Source: Nanobdellota archaeon (GTDB lineage Archaea > Nanobdellota > Nanobdellia > SCGC-AAA011-G17 > GW2011-AR20). Taken from it: a stretch of DNA of 19,622 bases. Where the stretch lies: positions 1-19,622 of the forward strand of contig JAHJQH010000054.1 of the NCBI GenBank assembly GCA_018819375.1. Direction: 5' to 3'. A program made the position numbers and the translations under genes. This document shows, piece by piece, positions 1 to 7,060 of the stretch; within the stretch, counting starts at the first letter, position 1; each line of letters begins with the position of its first letter. Under the pieces are notes generated by a model. That model was not told the origin of the DNA and made no database searches. It was given only the letters and a program-made list of their open reading frames with translations.

Positions 1-351
1 ATACTCCTCAATCGCCTTTCTCAAGGCCTGTATTCCAAGAACAGAACAGTGATGTTTTACTGGGGGCATCTCACCAAGACTCTTGATAATGTCCTTGTGA
101 GTAACCTTTAATGCATCTTCCACTTTTTTCCCTTTCACTAATTCACAAAGCATGTCCGAACACGCTATTGCAGCAACACACCCATAAGTGAGGAATTTTA
201 CATCAACAATAATTCCCTTCCTGACTTTCAAAAAAATCTTCATAGAATCGCCGCACCGGACATTTCCAAACTCGCCGACAGCATCAGGACTCTTCATCTC
301 TCCTGCAAACTTCGGATTCTGAAAATGCTTAATTACTTTTTTTGAATACAT
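1..351 (-). CDS. iscU: Fe-S cluster scaffold protein, IscU/NifU N-terminal family (runs off the left edge)
   Basis: This is the scaffold on which sulfur from the cysteine desulfurase and iron are assembled into Fe-S clusters in the cytoplasm. I translated it by hand from the reverse strand. It begins MYSKKVIKHFQNPKF and stays open for 117 codons to the window edge. The three cluster-ligand cysteines of the family are visible at about Cys33 (VRCGD, with the conserved Asp35), Cys58 (YGCVAA) and Cys102 (HHCSVLG). The last visible residues (ALRKAIEEY) match the usual C-terminal helix, so little should be missing. The ATG lies inside the 3' end of iscS (23-bp overlap), which indicates translational coupling in one operon. 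Family assignment is firm; only the very end is unseen. Confidence 0.93.
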   Translation of the reverse strand, partial: MYSKKVIKHFQNPKFAGEMKSPDAVGEFGNVRCGDSMKIFLKVRKGIIVDVKFLTYGCVAAIACSDMLCELVKGKKVEDALKVTHKDIIKSLGEMPPVKHHCSVLGIQALRKAIEEY

Positions 352-1558
352 AATCAGTTAACCTCCCAAAAGGGGAAATCCTCCTTAATTTTTTGACAAT
401 CGCCGGAAGCACCTTAATCACATAATCAATTTCTTTCTCACTGTTATACCTGCTCAAGGTCAATCTCAAGCTCCCGTTTGCATCCTCGTCACTAAGCCCG
501 ATTGCTTTCAAGACATAACTTGGCTCCAGCAACTTTTCTGAACAAGCAGAGCCAGTAGAAGAGCAAACACCTTTTTGGTCCAAATATCCTCCAAGAGCTT
601 CTCCTTCTATTCCTTTAAATGAAAAATTGGCATTATTGCACAACCTCTTGCCTACTCGTGGTCCATTCATCTTCACTCCTTCAATCTTCAAGACCCCCTT
701 AATCAGTTTATCCTGCAACAAGCTCATCTTCTCAATATGCTTTTTGTCCATACTAAGTTTCACAGCTTTTGCAAACCCCACTATTCCAGCAACATTTTCA
801 GTTCCAGACCTCAATCCAGACTCCTGTCCGCCACCGTGCTGCCAAACTCCAATCTTAATTCCCTTCTTCACATAAAGTGCACCTACGCCTTTTGGCCCGT
901 GAATTTTATGCGCATTGATGGTAACCAAGTCAAGCCCCTGCTTTTTTACATTAAGCTCTGTCTTGGTGTAGCTCTGGCACGCATCAGTATGAAAATAAAT
1001 TCCATTCTTCTTGCAGATTTTACCTATGCTCTCCAAATCCTGTATTGTTCCTATCTCATTATTGCCGTGAATCACAGAAACCATTATAGTGTCCTCCCTA
1101 ATGCACCTCTCTAATTCCTCCACATTCACAAAACCTTCCTTATCAACACCCAAATAACTAACCACCAATCCCTGCTTCTCAAGCCACTTGCAGCTTTCTA
1201 AAACACACTTATGCTCAATCCTCGTGGTTATTATGTGTTTCCCCTTGTTTTTGTTAGTAAATGCAATGCCTTTGTGAGTACGCATCGAACAAAGGTCTGT
1301 TGCGTCAGCAGCTATACCTTTAATTGCAAGATTATTTGATTCTGTGCCCCCAGAAGTAAATATAATTTCTTCAGCCCTCGCACCAATGGATTTTGCGATA
1401 ATCTCTCTCGCATTCTCAACTGCATCTTTTGCATCCCTGCCAAGAACGTGAGTAGAAGAAGCATTTCCATATTTATCTGAAAAATATGGGTTCATTGCTT
1501 CCACAACTTCCTTTGCCACACAAGTCGTGGCCCCATTATCAAGATACACGTTTACCAT
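329..1558 (-). CDS. iscS: Cysteine desulfurase (IscS/NifS family)
   Basis: A PLP enzyme that converts cysteine to alanine and loads persulfide sulfur onto the IscU scaffold encoded directly downstream. Visible landmarks are VYLDNGATT at the N-terminus, TSGGTESNN near residue 70, His116 in TTRIEH stacking on PLP, HTDACQ near 190-195, the Schiff-base lysine in NAHK (Lys218), the GLRSGTENV phosphate region near 250, and the persulfide cysteine in STGSAC (about Cys339). At 409 aa it is slightly longer than typical archaeal versions because residues about 84-100 form an extra segment between NNLAIKGIA and NKNKGKHIITT. The ATG at 1558 is supported by a TATA box about 25 nt upstream, which points to a leaderless mRNA. 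It forms an operon with iscU. Confidence 0.96.
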   Translation of the reverse strand: MVNVYLDNGATTCVAKEVVEAMNPYFSDKYGNASSTHVLGRDAKDAVENAREIIAKSIGARAEEIIFTSGGTESNNLAIKGIAADATDLCSMRTHKGIAFTNKNKGKHIITTRIEHKCVLESCKWLEKQGLVVSYLGVDKEGFVNVEELERCIREDTIMVSVIHGNNEIGTIQDLESIGKICKKNGIYFHTDACQSYTKTELNVKKQGLDLVTINAHKIHGPKGVGALYVKKGIKIGVWQHGGGQESGLRSGTENVAGIVGFAKAVKLSMDKKHIEKMSLLQDKLIKGVLKIEGVKMNGPRVGKRLCNNANFSFKGIEGEALGGYLDQKGVCSSTGSACSEKLLEPSYVLKAIGLSDEDANGSLRLTLSRYNSEKEIDYVIKVLPAIVKKLRRISPFGRLTDYVFKKSN

Positions 1559-1580
1559 ATCCTCAACAAAAGAATCCTTC

Positions 1581-1589
1581 TATTTAAAC
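1581..1589 (-). promoter_or_regulatory. TATA box of the iscS-iscU operon
   Basis: Reverse strand reads GTTTAAATA preceded by a purine-rich GGAAAA stretch (BRE-like), centred about 27 nt before the iscS ATG. Confidence 0.65.
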
Positions 1590-1684
1590 TTTTCCAGATT
1601 CCAAAAGCTTAAGAACAAAAAGTTTACTGGAGTTTGGTTGTTACTTAAAAGATAAATAGTTATGCTCCAATCCCTCTCTCCTCC

Positions 1685-2089
1685 TTAATCTCCCTCTTCA
1701 TCATCTTTCTTTTTCTCTTCGTGCTTCATGCTTTCAAATGTCTGGACCAAGTCAATTACATACTTCCCCTCTTCTATCCTGTAAACCAATGGCTTGTTAT
1801 TAAACAAGTCAACAAGACTTATCTCATATTGCCCTGGTTTAAGCACTCTTATACTCTCAATGTCAAGAATAACAGGCTTCTTAGGAATCTCTCCACCAAT
1901 CAATTTAAAAACATCTTTCTCAATCTCTTTTCTTTGTACATCATCTAGTTTTACAGTAACTTCTTTTGCTTTTTCCAGATGTTCTTTCCTGATAAAAAAG
2001 AAAAAATTAGAACCACACCCACATCCTTTTAGTAGTGCATCTGAACCATCTTCGTGAAATACCCCGCACCTTACACATTGATGTGGCAT
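1685..2089 (-). CDS. Archaeal zinc-ribbon protein, DUF2072 (COG3364) family
   Basis: A 134-aa protein opening MPHQCVRCGVFHEDGS, with a second knuckle KGCGCGSNFFFF. Cys5, Cys8, Cys23 and Cys25 would bind one zinc. The remainder is a beta-rich domain (PVILDIESIRVLKPGQYEIS) ending in a Lys/Glu/Asp tail. This start and layout match the archaea-wide DUF2072 zinc-ribbon family, whose function I do not know to be established. It is the third gene of a unit with DUF2073 and an Era-like GTPase. In the presumed ancestral arrangement it would begin 2 nt after the DUF2073 stop. Here it is displaced 124 bp downstream by a small insert that duplicated its first 15 bases, so the reading frame is intact but its ribosome-binding context is now supplied by the insert. 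Confidence 0.82.
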   Translation of the reverse strand: MPHQCVRCGVFHEDGSDALLKGCGCGSNFFFFIRKEHLEKAKEVTVKLDDVQRKEIEKDVFKLIGGEIPKKPVILDIESIRVLKPGQYEISLVDLFNNKPLVYRIEEGKYVIDLVQTFESMKHEEKKKDDEEGD

Positions 2090-2090
2090 A
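2076..2090. repeat. 15-bp direct repeat, copy A (covers the DUF2072 start codon)
   Basis: CATTGATGTGGCATA on the plus strand. It is identical to copy B at 2200-2214 and encodes MPHQC on the minus strand. Confidence 0.9.
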
Positions 2091-2199
2091 CTAAATAATC
2101 CCCCCCACCCTCATCAGGCTTTCTTTCCCACTGCCTAACCAAATCAGTGGACACTTTAGCCACCTGCGACTTCGTCTTGGTGCGCTGTGCTCAATAAAG
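2091..2199. mobile_element. 109-bp structured insert between 15-bp direct repeats
   Basis: The insert is bounded by identical 15-mers that both cover the start of the DUF2072 gene, as expected if a small element inserted and duplicated its target. It contains two hairpins. The first is CCACTG/CAGTGG with an 11-nt loop (2128-2150). The second is CACC...GGTG around GAC-TTC-GTC (2161-2182). It has no significant ORF of its own. On the minus strand the upstream repeat copy opens a 40-codon frame that ends in the insert. It could be a miniature transposon, a structured RNA, or simple slippage/duplication followed by drift. Confidence 0.5.
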
Positions 2200-2214
2200 C
2201 ATTGATGTGGCATA
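2200..2214. repeat. 15-bp direct repeat, copy B (ancestral DUF2072 start position)
   Basis: Identical to 2076-2090. On the minus strand its ATG (2213) lies 2 nt after the DUF2073 stop, where an intact operon would have the next start. Confidence 0.9.
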
Positions 2215-2215
2215 T

Positions 2216-2623
2216 TTAGTTTCCTCCCTTAATCTTTCCCCTGCCTCTTCTCTTCTTCACATCCTTAGTGAATAATCTTATCTTGTTAGGGTCCTTCTTA
2301 ATCTCCTTTATGACCGAAGCAGGACCAATGATGGTCATACCCATTCTTTCACCAATAAGCAATCTTGCAATTCCATTTCTGAGTTTGTTCATTATTCCTT
2401 CCCCGATGGCATCACTATTCACATCACATATCTCCAGCCCTTTGAACTTGGAGTTTATCTGTTCCATTGTTTTCTGGATTAGTTTTGCCTCCTCTTCTGC
2501 CTTAAGTTTCCCTTCAACAACAACTATCTTGTCTTCCTTGGCAAGCCTGAGAAGCTTGTTTATTTTCTGTTCAGAATCAAGAGATCCAATTTCACTATAT
2601 GGAATAAATTGTAATGTTAACAT
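2216..2623 (-). CDS. Archaeal DUF2073 family protein
   Basis: A 135-aa soluble protein, MLTLQFIPYSEIGSLDSEQK at the start, then an alpha/beta core with IVVVEGKLKAEEEA and GMTIIGPASVIKEIKKD, ending in a basic RRGRGKIKGG tail suggestive of RNA contact. It matches my memory of the archaeal DUF2073 family, which commonly sits between an Era-like GTPase and the DUF2072 zinc ribbon, exactly as here. No biochemical role is assigned. The start is decided by a strong Shine-Dalgarno (GAGGTGAT) just upstream of the ATG, positioned within the end of the GTPase gene; the spacing to that gene is 4 nt, so translation is probably coupled. A link to ribosomes is an inference from the GTPase family only. Confidence 0.78.
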   Translation of the reverse strand: MLTLQFIPYSEIGSLDSEQKINKLLRLAKEDKIVVVEGKLKAEEEAKLIQKTMEQINSKFKGLEICDVNSDAIGEGIMNKLRNGIARLLIGERMGMTIIGPASVIKEIKKDPNKIRLFTKDVKKRRGRGKIKGGN

Positions 2624-2627
2624 TCTA

Positions 2628-3308
2628 TCACCTCACCAAATTAAAAAGCTCCTTATAAAATTTTTTCATATTTGTTCCTTTTCTTGCAGACAATCCAATA
2701 ACCTTATATTGCGGAAAAGCAGATTCTATTCTTTTTATGCTGGATTTCTTTAGGTCTGTTTTATTGGCAACTATCAAGACAGGAATGTTTCTTGCAGCAA
2801 GGTTTCCTATGATGGTTATGTTCACCTGGTCATAAGGATTTGCAGTTGCATCAAGAATCACAAGAACACAATCAACATTCTCAAGCCATTTTATGGCTTC
2901 TATGACTCCTTTTGTGGCTTCTTTGGCTCTTTCCTTAGCTTGTTTTTCACTCAGCTTGTATTTCATGAAATCTTGGTAATCAATTTTTGTTGCAATGCCC
3001 GGGGTATCAACAAGATTAAAGTCAAGCTCTTTCCCACCGGATTTTATCCTGACCATCTCCTTGACTTTTATCTCTCTTGTCTCGTGAGGGATTTTGGAAA
3101 CAACACTCATCTCTTCACCAATCCAGTCTTTGCATATCTTGTTGGCAAGAGTGCTCTTCCCAGCATTGACAGGACCATAAAAACCCAATCTTACTTTCTT
3201 TTTTCTTAAAAATAACTTGGAAAAGAACCTGCCAAACCACGCCCCTATTTTATGCACCACCATTAAAAAAAGAAATCCCCTCACCTTTTTAATCTTTTCT
3301 ATTCTCAC
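2628..3308 (-). CDS. Era-like GTP-binding protein
   Basis: A small TRAFAC-class GTPase. The G motifs are all readable: G1 GPVNAGKS (45-52), G2 threonine in PHETRE (about 77), G3 DTPG (101-104), G4 NKTD (182-185) and G5 SARKG (207-211). The protein ends right after the G domain (226 aa), with no KH domain as in bacterial Era, so RNA binding would have to come from partners. DUF2073 and DUF2072 downstream are obvious candidates. The listed start is GTG at 3308; an ATG at 3263 (residue 16, MVVHKIGAWFGRF) preceded by GGTGAGGGG is an equally good start. The N-terminal segment is basic and hydrophobic (FGRFFSKLFLRKKK), possibly membrane-associating. Its promoter lies in the 70-bp gap shared with the divergent permease gene. 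Confidence 0.87.
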   Translation of the reverse strand: MRIEKIKKVRGFLFLMVVHKIGAWFGRFFSKLFLRKKKVRLGFYGPVNAGKSTLANKICKDWIGEEMSVVSKIPHETREIKVKEMVRIKSGGKELDFNLVDTPGIATKIDYQDFMKYKLSEKQAKERAKEATKGVIEAIKWLENVDCVLVILDATANPYDQVNITIIGNLAARNIPVLIVANKTDLKKSSIKRIESAFPQYKVIGLSARKGTNMKKFYKELFNLVR

Positions 3309-3344
3309 AATACTTACATCCCAAAAATAAATGTTATAACATAA

Positions 3345-3355
3345 AGTTTATAAAC
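3345..3355. promoter_or_regulatory. Palindromic TATA box between Era-like GTPase and AI-2E permease genes
   Basis: The core GTTTATAAAC is self-complementary and centred about 28 nt before the permease ATG. It could also serve the divergent GTPase gene. A second palindrome GTTATAAC lies at 3333-3340. Confidence 0.6.
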
Positions 3356-3377
3356 AACATAACCCCCACCACAAATA

Positions 3378-4337
3378 ATGACGAGCATATCAAAAAAAGA
3401 GTATTCGAGGTATTTTTTCATACTTTTTTTTCTTATCCTGCTTGTACTGGCATTTATATTGATACGACCATTTATAACCCCTCTGCTATTAAGCATTATC
3501 ATTGCATACTCTTCTTATCCCCTCTACAACAAACTAAACAAGCTAATCAAAAACAGGTCTCTCTGTTCTGTGGTAATGGTAATTCTCTTATTCTTGATTA
3601 TTGCCATTCCGTTTTTTGTCTTGGTAAGATCCCTGCTTTCAGAAGCAGGAGCATTTTATAACAGCGCATCAAAAATGTCCATAAGCTTATCTGTCCCATT
3701 AAAAGAAATAATTCAAAAGGGATTATCAGGCTTTATTTCAGAAATAACCCCTTCATTAACATCACTGAAAAACACCTCAATCTCGTTTTTTATACTCCTA
3801 TTCTCCTTGTTCTATTTTTTTAAGGATGGGGAAAACATCATAAGGGTGATAGAGAAAAAAATCCCGTTGAAGAGAACACATAAAAGAAAGCTTATGGAAG
3901 AATTTAAGCAGGTTACGTCTGCAGTTATTTATGGGCTTGTTTTTGTGGGAATAATAGAAGGGATTATTGGGGCAACAGGATTCTACCTACTAGGGATTCC
4001 ATCACCTCTCTTTTGGGGATTGATAATAACCATACTGGCAATACTCCCTGTTGTTGGACCTCCGCTTATCTGGATTCCTATGTCTGTCATGAGATTTGTG
4101 GGTCACGACTATACTGCAGGTGCTTTGATAGTAATTCTCGGTTTGGTATTAGGTGCTATTGACTTAATTTTAAAACCAAAGCTAATAGGAAAAAAAGCAA
4201 GAATACATCCTTTGGTAACATTAGTAGGTGTTTTTGGAGGGTTGAAAATACTTGGAATCACTGGGATAATTTTTGGACCCTTAATTCTTGTCATGACCAT
4301 AACCTTAATCAATTTCATAACAAAAACAAAAAAATAA
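3378..4337 (+). CDS. AI-2E family transporter (PerM/UPF0118)
   Basis: A 319-aa polytopic membrane protein. There are two hydrophobic spans at the N-terminus (ILFFLILLVLAFILI; ITPLLLSIIIAYSS), a third at about 62-82, then a soluble stretch. Next come FYFFKDGENIIRVIEKKIPLKR and a C-terminal block of four spans including the characteristic GIPSPLFWGLIITILAILPVVGP and GGLKILGITGIIFGPLILV. These C-terminal signatures and the GEN...PL loop are typical of the AI-2E/PerM exporter family; substrate specificity cannot be told from sequence, and real members export diverse solutes. The start is an ATG without Shine-Dalgarno, 28 nt after a TATA centre, so probably leaderless. The AMP phosphorylase gene follows after 1 nt, suggesting co-transcription without an obvious functional link. 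Confidence 0.88.
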   Translation: MTSISKKEYSRYFFILFFLILLVLAFILIRPFITPLLLSIIIAYSSYPLYNKLNKLIKNRSLCSVVMVILLFLIIAIPFFVLVRSLLSEAGAFYNSASKMSISLSVPLKEIIQKGLSGFISEITPSLTSLKNTSISFFILLFSLFYFFKDGENIIRVIEKKIPLKRTHKRKLMEEFKQVTSAVIYGLVFVGIIEGIIGATGFYLLGIPSPLFWGLIITILAILPVVGPPLIWIPMSVMRFVGHDYTAGALIVILGLVLGAIDLILKPKLIGKKARIHPLVTLVGVFGGLKILGITGIIFGPLILVMTITLINFITKTKK

Positions 4338-4338
4338 A

Positions 4339-5820
4339 ATGAAACTAAAAATAAAGGCACTTGATTTTTCATCAGGAGGACCATTCGTGGCTGTGTTGAA
4401 CATCAAGGATTCCAACAATCTGGACTTGCATCCTTCAGACAGGATAAAAATCAAGTATGGACAAAAAGAACTTGTTTCTGTCTTGGATATCACAGAAAAC
4501 AACAAAACAGTGAAACCAGGAGAGATAGGACTTTTTGATGAAATCATTAAAACAATAGGGAGAAAAAAGGGCTATGTTAATATACATCTCTCTGAGAGAT
4601 TAACCTCTCTGGCATACATCAAGAAAAAACTTGGTGGAAAAAAGCTAAGAAAAAACGAAATAAATGAGATTATAAAGGACATAATAAACAATAACCTGAA
4701 TGAGGTAGAGCTTACTTATTTTGTTTCGGCATGTTACAGCAACAAACTAACCCTCGGAGAAACCCTAAGTCTCACCAAGGCAATAGTGGAAAAGGGAAAC
4801 AGGATTGAATTGAAAAAATACCCTGTCCTGGACAAGCATTGCACAGGCGGAGTCGCAGGAAACAGGACAAGCATGATAATTGTTCCGATTCTCGCTGCCT
4901 TCGGCCTGACAATCCCAAAAACTTCTTCACGGGCAATATCTTCTGCATCAGGAACTTCGGATACAATGGAAGTTCTGGCTAAAGTGGATTTTTCACTGAA
5001 AAGGTTAAAATATATCATCAACAAAACAAATGCGTGCATGGTCTGGGGGGGAGGGTTTAATATTGCTTCAGCAGATGACAAGTTAATAAGGGTAAGAAAT
5101 CCATTAAGTCTTGACCCTGAAGGGCTTCTTTTATCATCTATCATGGCAAAAAAACAAGCTGTCAGTGCAACACACGTTCTAATTGACATCCCAATCGGAA
5201 AAGATACAAAAGTGGAAACCATGAAAACCGCAAGAAGGCTCAAGAGGAACTTTATCAAAATAGGGAAAAAATTGAGAATAAAAGTAAAAGTAATATTCAC
5301 GGACGGAAGTCAGCCAATAGGAAATGGGATTGGTCCTGCACTAGAAGCAAGAGATGTTCTCAAAGTGCTTAATAATCAGGGGCCAAAAGACCTTAGGGAC
5401 AAGTCAGTAGAGATGGCAGGTATTTTGCTAAGCATGGTGGGAATCAAGAAAGGAAAGAAAAAAGCCCTCGAAATCCTGAAATCAGGGCAGGCATACAAGA
5501 AAATGAAAGAGATTATCAAATCCCAGGGAGGAAATCCAAACATAACTCCTGAAAAAATAAAAGTTGGAAAATATAGCCACATTATCAGGACAAAAAAATC
5601 CGGAACAATACACTCCATTAACAACAAGGAAATCGCAAAGATAGCAAGAATGGCAGGTTCACCAGTAGATAAAGGTGCAGGAATTTACCTCTGGGTTCAT
5701 GTCAGGGACAAGGTAAAAAAAGGAGGAAAGCTGTTCACCTTATATTCAGAAAACAAGACAAGATTAAAATATGCTTTGGAACTCCACGAAGCAAAAGACC
5801 CCATAACCATCATACGCTGA
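4339..5820 (+). CDS. deoA: AMP phosphorylase (archaeal DeoA/thymidine phosphorylase-like)
   Basis: This enzyme phosphorolyses nucleoside monophosphates to free base and ribose-1,5-bisphosphate. It is the first step of the archaeal AMP pathway that ends at type III RubisCO. Its 493 aa include the roughly 80-residue N-terminal domain that separates archaeal AMP phosphorylases from bacterial thymidine phosphorylase (about 440 aa). The helical domain follows (HLSERLTSLAYI..., YFVSACYSNKLTLGET). The phosphate loop KHCTGGVAGNRTSM is at 166-179 and the family signature TSSRAISSASGTSDTMEVLA at 195-214. A C-terminal domain ends in LELHEAKDPI. It begins 1 nt after the permease stop. No ribose-1,5-bisphosphate isomerase or RubisCO gene is in this window. 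Confidence 0.93.
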   Translation: MKLKIKALDFSSGGPFVAVLNIKDSNNLDLHPSDRIKIKYGQKELVSVLDITENNKTVKPGEIGLFDEIIKTIGRKKGYVNIHLSERLTSLAYIKKKLGGKKLRKNEINEIIKDIINNNLNEVELTYFVSACYSNKLTLGETLSLTKAIVEKGNRIELKKYPVLDKHCTGGVAGNRTSMIIVPILAAFGLTIPKTSSRAISSASGTSDTMEVLAKVDFSLKRLKYIINKTNACMVWGGGFNIASADDKLIRVRNPLSLDPEGLLLSSIMAKKQAVSATHVLIDIPIGKDTKVETMKTARRLKRNFIKIGKKLRIKVKVIFTDGSQPIGNGIGPALEARDVLKVLNNQGPKDLRDKSVEMAGILLSMVGIKKGKKKALEILKSGQAYKKMKEIIKSQGGNPNITPEKIKVGKYSHIIRTKKSGTIHSINNKEIAKIARMAGSPVDKGAGIYLWVHVRDKVKKGGKLFTLYSENKTRLKYALELHEAKDPITIIR

Positions 5821-5837
5821 TGGTCATCCCACACATA

Positions 5838-6263
5838 TTACACATATCTTCTGCTTTTTCTTTTGTTCATCCACTCAAAAAAAGAAAGAGCCCTCTCATG
5901 CACTTTTATGTGGGTTAAACCATAAATAAAATCCATTATTAAGTGAACCAGCAGACTGAACAAGAACGGAAAAATAACAAACTCAAATTCCTTGTAAAAA
6001 ATAGCCCCCACCATCCCAATTAAAATCCACGCTTCTGCAGTGTGAAATATGTGCAGCATATTCTTAACAACGTTTTTCTTGCAAGCGCAAAATCTGTAGC
6101 ACTTCATCAAGTCAAAACTTTTAAACCTGAAAATATACCAAAGATAATGGTCAAAATCAATCAGGAATCCGGAAACAAAAACAACAAGCGCCCAAAACTT
6201 ATAAATAGGAAACATAATTACAAACAGCACAATACAAGCAATAAAATGTTTTAGTGGGTACAT
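5838..6263 (-). CDS. Small integral membrane protein, YdjM/COG1988-like putative metal-dependent hydrolase
   Basis: I start it at the ATG at 6263 (MYPLKHFIACIVLF). The open frame continues upstream into the tRNA-Ser gene, and a TATA-like sequence lies about 25 nt before this ATG. The 141-aa protein has about four hydrophobic spans. It carries the spaced motifs GFLIDFDHYLW, HTAEAW and VHLIMDFIYG, resembling the Asp/His pattern of YdjM-type membrane hydrolases. A basic tail (WMNKRKSRRYV) follows. It converges with the AMP phosphorylase gene (17-bp gap) and shares a promoter region with the divergent tRNA. Family assignment is by motif pattern only; the substrate is unknown. Confidence 0.6.
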   Translation of the reverse strand: MYPLKHFIACIVLFVIMFPIYKFWALVVFVSGFLIDFDHYLWYIFRFKSFDLMKCYRFCACKKNVVKNMLHIFHTAEAWILIGMVGAIFYKEFEFVIFPFLFSLLVHLIMDFIYGLTHIKVHERALSFFEWMNKRKSRRYV

Positions 6264-6283
6264 AAAACAATCAAAATCAGAAA

Positions 6284-6292
6284 AGTTTAAAA
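6284..6292. promoter_or_regulatory. TATA element shared by tRNA-Ser(CGA) and the divergent membrane-protein gene
   Basis: AGTTTAAAAC region. It is about 20 nt before the tRNA 5' end on the plus strand and about 25 nt before the divergent ATG at 6263 on the minus strand. Confidence 0.5.
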
Positions 6293-6307
6293 CATTTGCC
6301 AAAACTT

Positions 6308-6437
6308 GCCGGCATGCCTGAACGGTAAAAGGGCTCGTCTCGAAAGTGGATATCCAAGGAATATCCGAGGAATACCAGAAAATACCCAGAAAACGAGTGT
6401 CCGAGAGGACATCCAGGTTCAAATCCTGGTGCCGGCG
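6308..6437 (+). tRNA. tRNA-Ser (anticodon CGA), with intron
   Basis: The acceptor stem GCCGGCA pairs with TGCCGGC, followed by G73, the archaeal serine discriminator. The D-arm is GCCTGAACGGTAAAAGGGC. The anticodon stem is CTCGT/ACGAG with loop CTCGA-A|A, giving anticodon CGA (codon UCG). The long class II variable arm TGTCC-GAGA-GGACA and the T-arm CCAGG-TTCAAAT-CCTGG complete the cloverleaf. A 47-nt intron interrupts the anticodon loop at the canonical position 37/38. The CCA end is not encoded. All stems can be checked by eye. Confidence 0.93.
6345..6391 (+). other. Intron of tRNA-Ser(CGA), position 37/38
   Basis: Removing these 47 nt restores a 7-nt anticodon loop CTCGAAA on a 5-bp stem. 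A relaxed bulge-helix-bulge fits. The central helix is CTCG/CCAG (one mismatch), the 3-nt bulges are AAA and AAA, and a short inner helix begins GTG/TAC. Inside is a hairpin GGATAT/ATATCC. Exact ends are inferred from loop size. Confidence 0.75.
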
Positions 6438-6534
6438 TGGATTTACCCCATTTTATAAAAAACACATTAGATATCGATGAAGTAAATTAATTACGATTTC
6501 CAGATTACTAAAATTGATTGATAAAAAAAGGAAG
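6438..6534. other. Short AT-rich intergenic region, nothing recognised
   Basis: It lies between tRNA-Ser(CGA) and the end of the convergent nucleotidyltransferase gene. I see no ORF or stable hairpin. Confidence 0.5.
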
Positions 6535-6978
6535 CTACAATAATACCCCATTGCACTTGCTCAATAAACCTTTAACTTGTTTTGTTATCTCAATACTCTT
6601 TCTGTCAGGATAAATATCTTTCTGTCTAACAAACAGATCAATAGCTTCTTGTTTAGGTCTGTCATTAAAGAAGATAAAGGATAAGATAAGCTTCATTTGC
6701 TTAGCACTTTCTTCATCTAATCTAGGTGCTATTAACAACAAGTCCAGGTCAGAATCAATTTTATTTTCTCTCGCTCCGCTTCCAACAAGATACACCTGAG
6801 ATAAAAAATAGTTCTTAGAATTGTTGTCTGTTTCATCTGCATGTGTCTTTGCAACTTCAACATAAACTGATAACACATTTTCTAATCCATTTCTAACTCT
6901 TTCAGTGACTTTATCAGATCCATTCAAGAGGGGCATCCACCACTTGTATTCAACAGGACACCTGTAATCAAGTTTCAT
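6535..6978 (-). CDS. Nucleotidyltransferase-domain protein (minimal NTase/MNT type)
   Basis: A 147-aa protein with a complete pol-beta-type NTase signature. GSGAR is at 66-70, then DSDLDLLL with Asp77 and Asp79, and a third carboxylate in AIDLFV (Asp114). It should transfer a nucleotide to a protein or small molecule, but the target is unknown. About 60 helical residues precede the motif and only about 30 follow it, so there is no fused substrate domain. No HEPN partner is adjacent; the next gene upstream is separated by a block of 50-bp tandem repeats. A TATA-like sequence (minus strand, about 7017-7027) lies some 45 nt before the ATG. It could be a solitary MNT antitoxin or a tRNA/antibiotic-type NTase. 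Confidence 0.75.
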   Translation of the reverse strand: MKLDYRCPVEYKWWMPLLNGSDKVTERVRNGLENVLSVYVEVAKTHADETDNNSKNYFLSQVYLVGSGARENKIDSDLDLLLIAPRLDEESAKQMKLILSFIFFNDRPKQEAIDLFVRQKDIYPDRKSIEITKQVKGLLSKCNGVLL

Positions 6979-7016
6979 TTTATAACCAATCTACTTGCTT
7001 ATTTGATACATTCTCC

Positions 7017-7027
7017 AATATATAAAT
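7017..7027 (-). promoter_or_regulatory. TATA-like box upstream of the nucleotidyltransferase gene
   Basis: Minus strand reads TTTATATATTGG, centred about 44 nt before the ATG at 6978. This implies a short leader of roughly 20 nt. Confidence 0.4.
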
Positions 7028-7060
7028 TTAACTATTAGGAGGTAGTCATACAATCATCAC

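Noticed and set aside
627..1114. Two plus-strand ORFs inside iscS
   Set aside because: Antisense to a fully conserved gene, with low-complexity composition and no promoter.
2091..2199. C/D box guide RNA in the insert
   Set aside because: TGATGAG and CTGA strings occur on the minus strand but not in a C...D'...C'...D order with usable spacing.
4734..5300. 188-aa minus-strand ORF within the AMP phosphorylase gene
   Set aside because: Shadow frame of a conserved enzyme; no start context and no recognisable domain.
6264..6422. N-terminal extension of the membrane protein at 5838-6263 into tRNA-Ser(CGA)
   Set aside because: The extension translates the tRNA and its promoter in reverse; the TATA-supported ATG at 6263 gives a normal protein.
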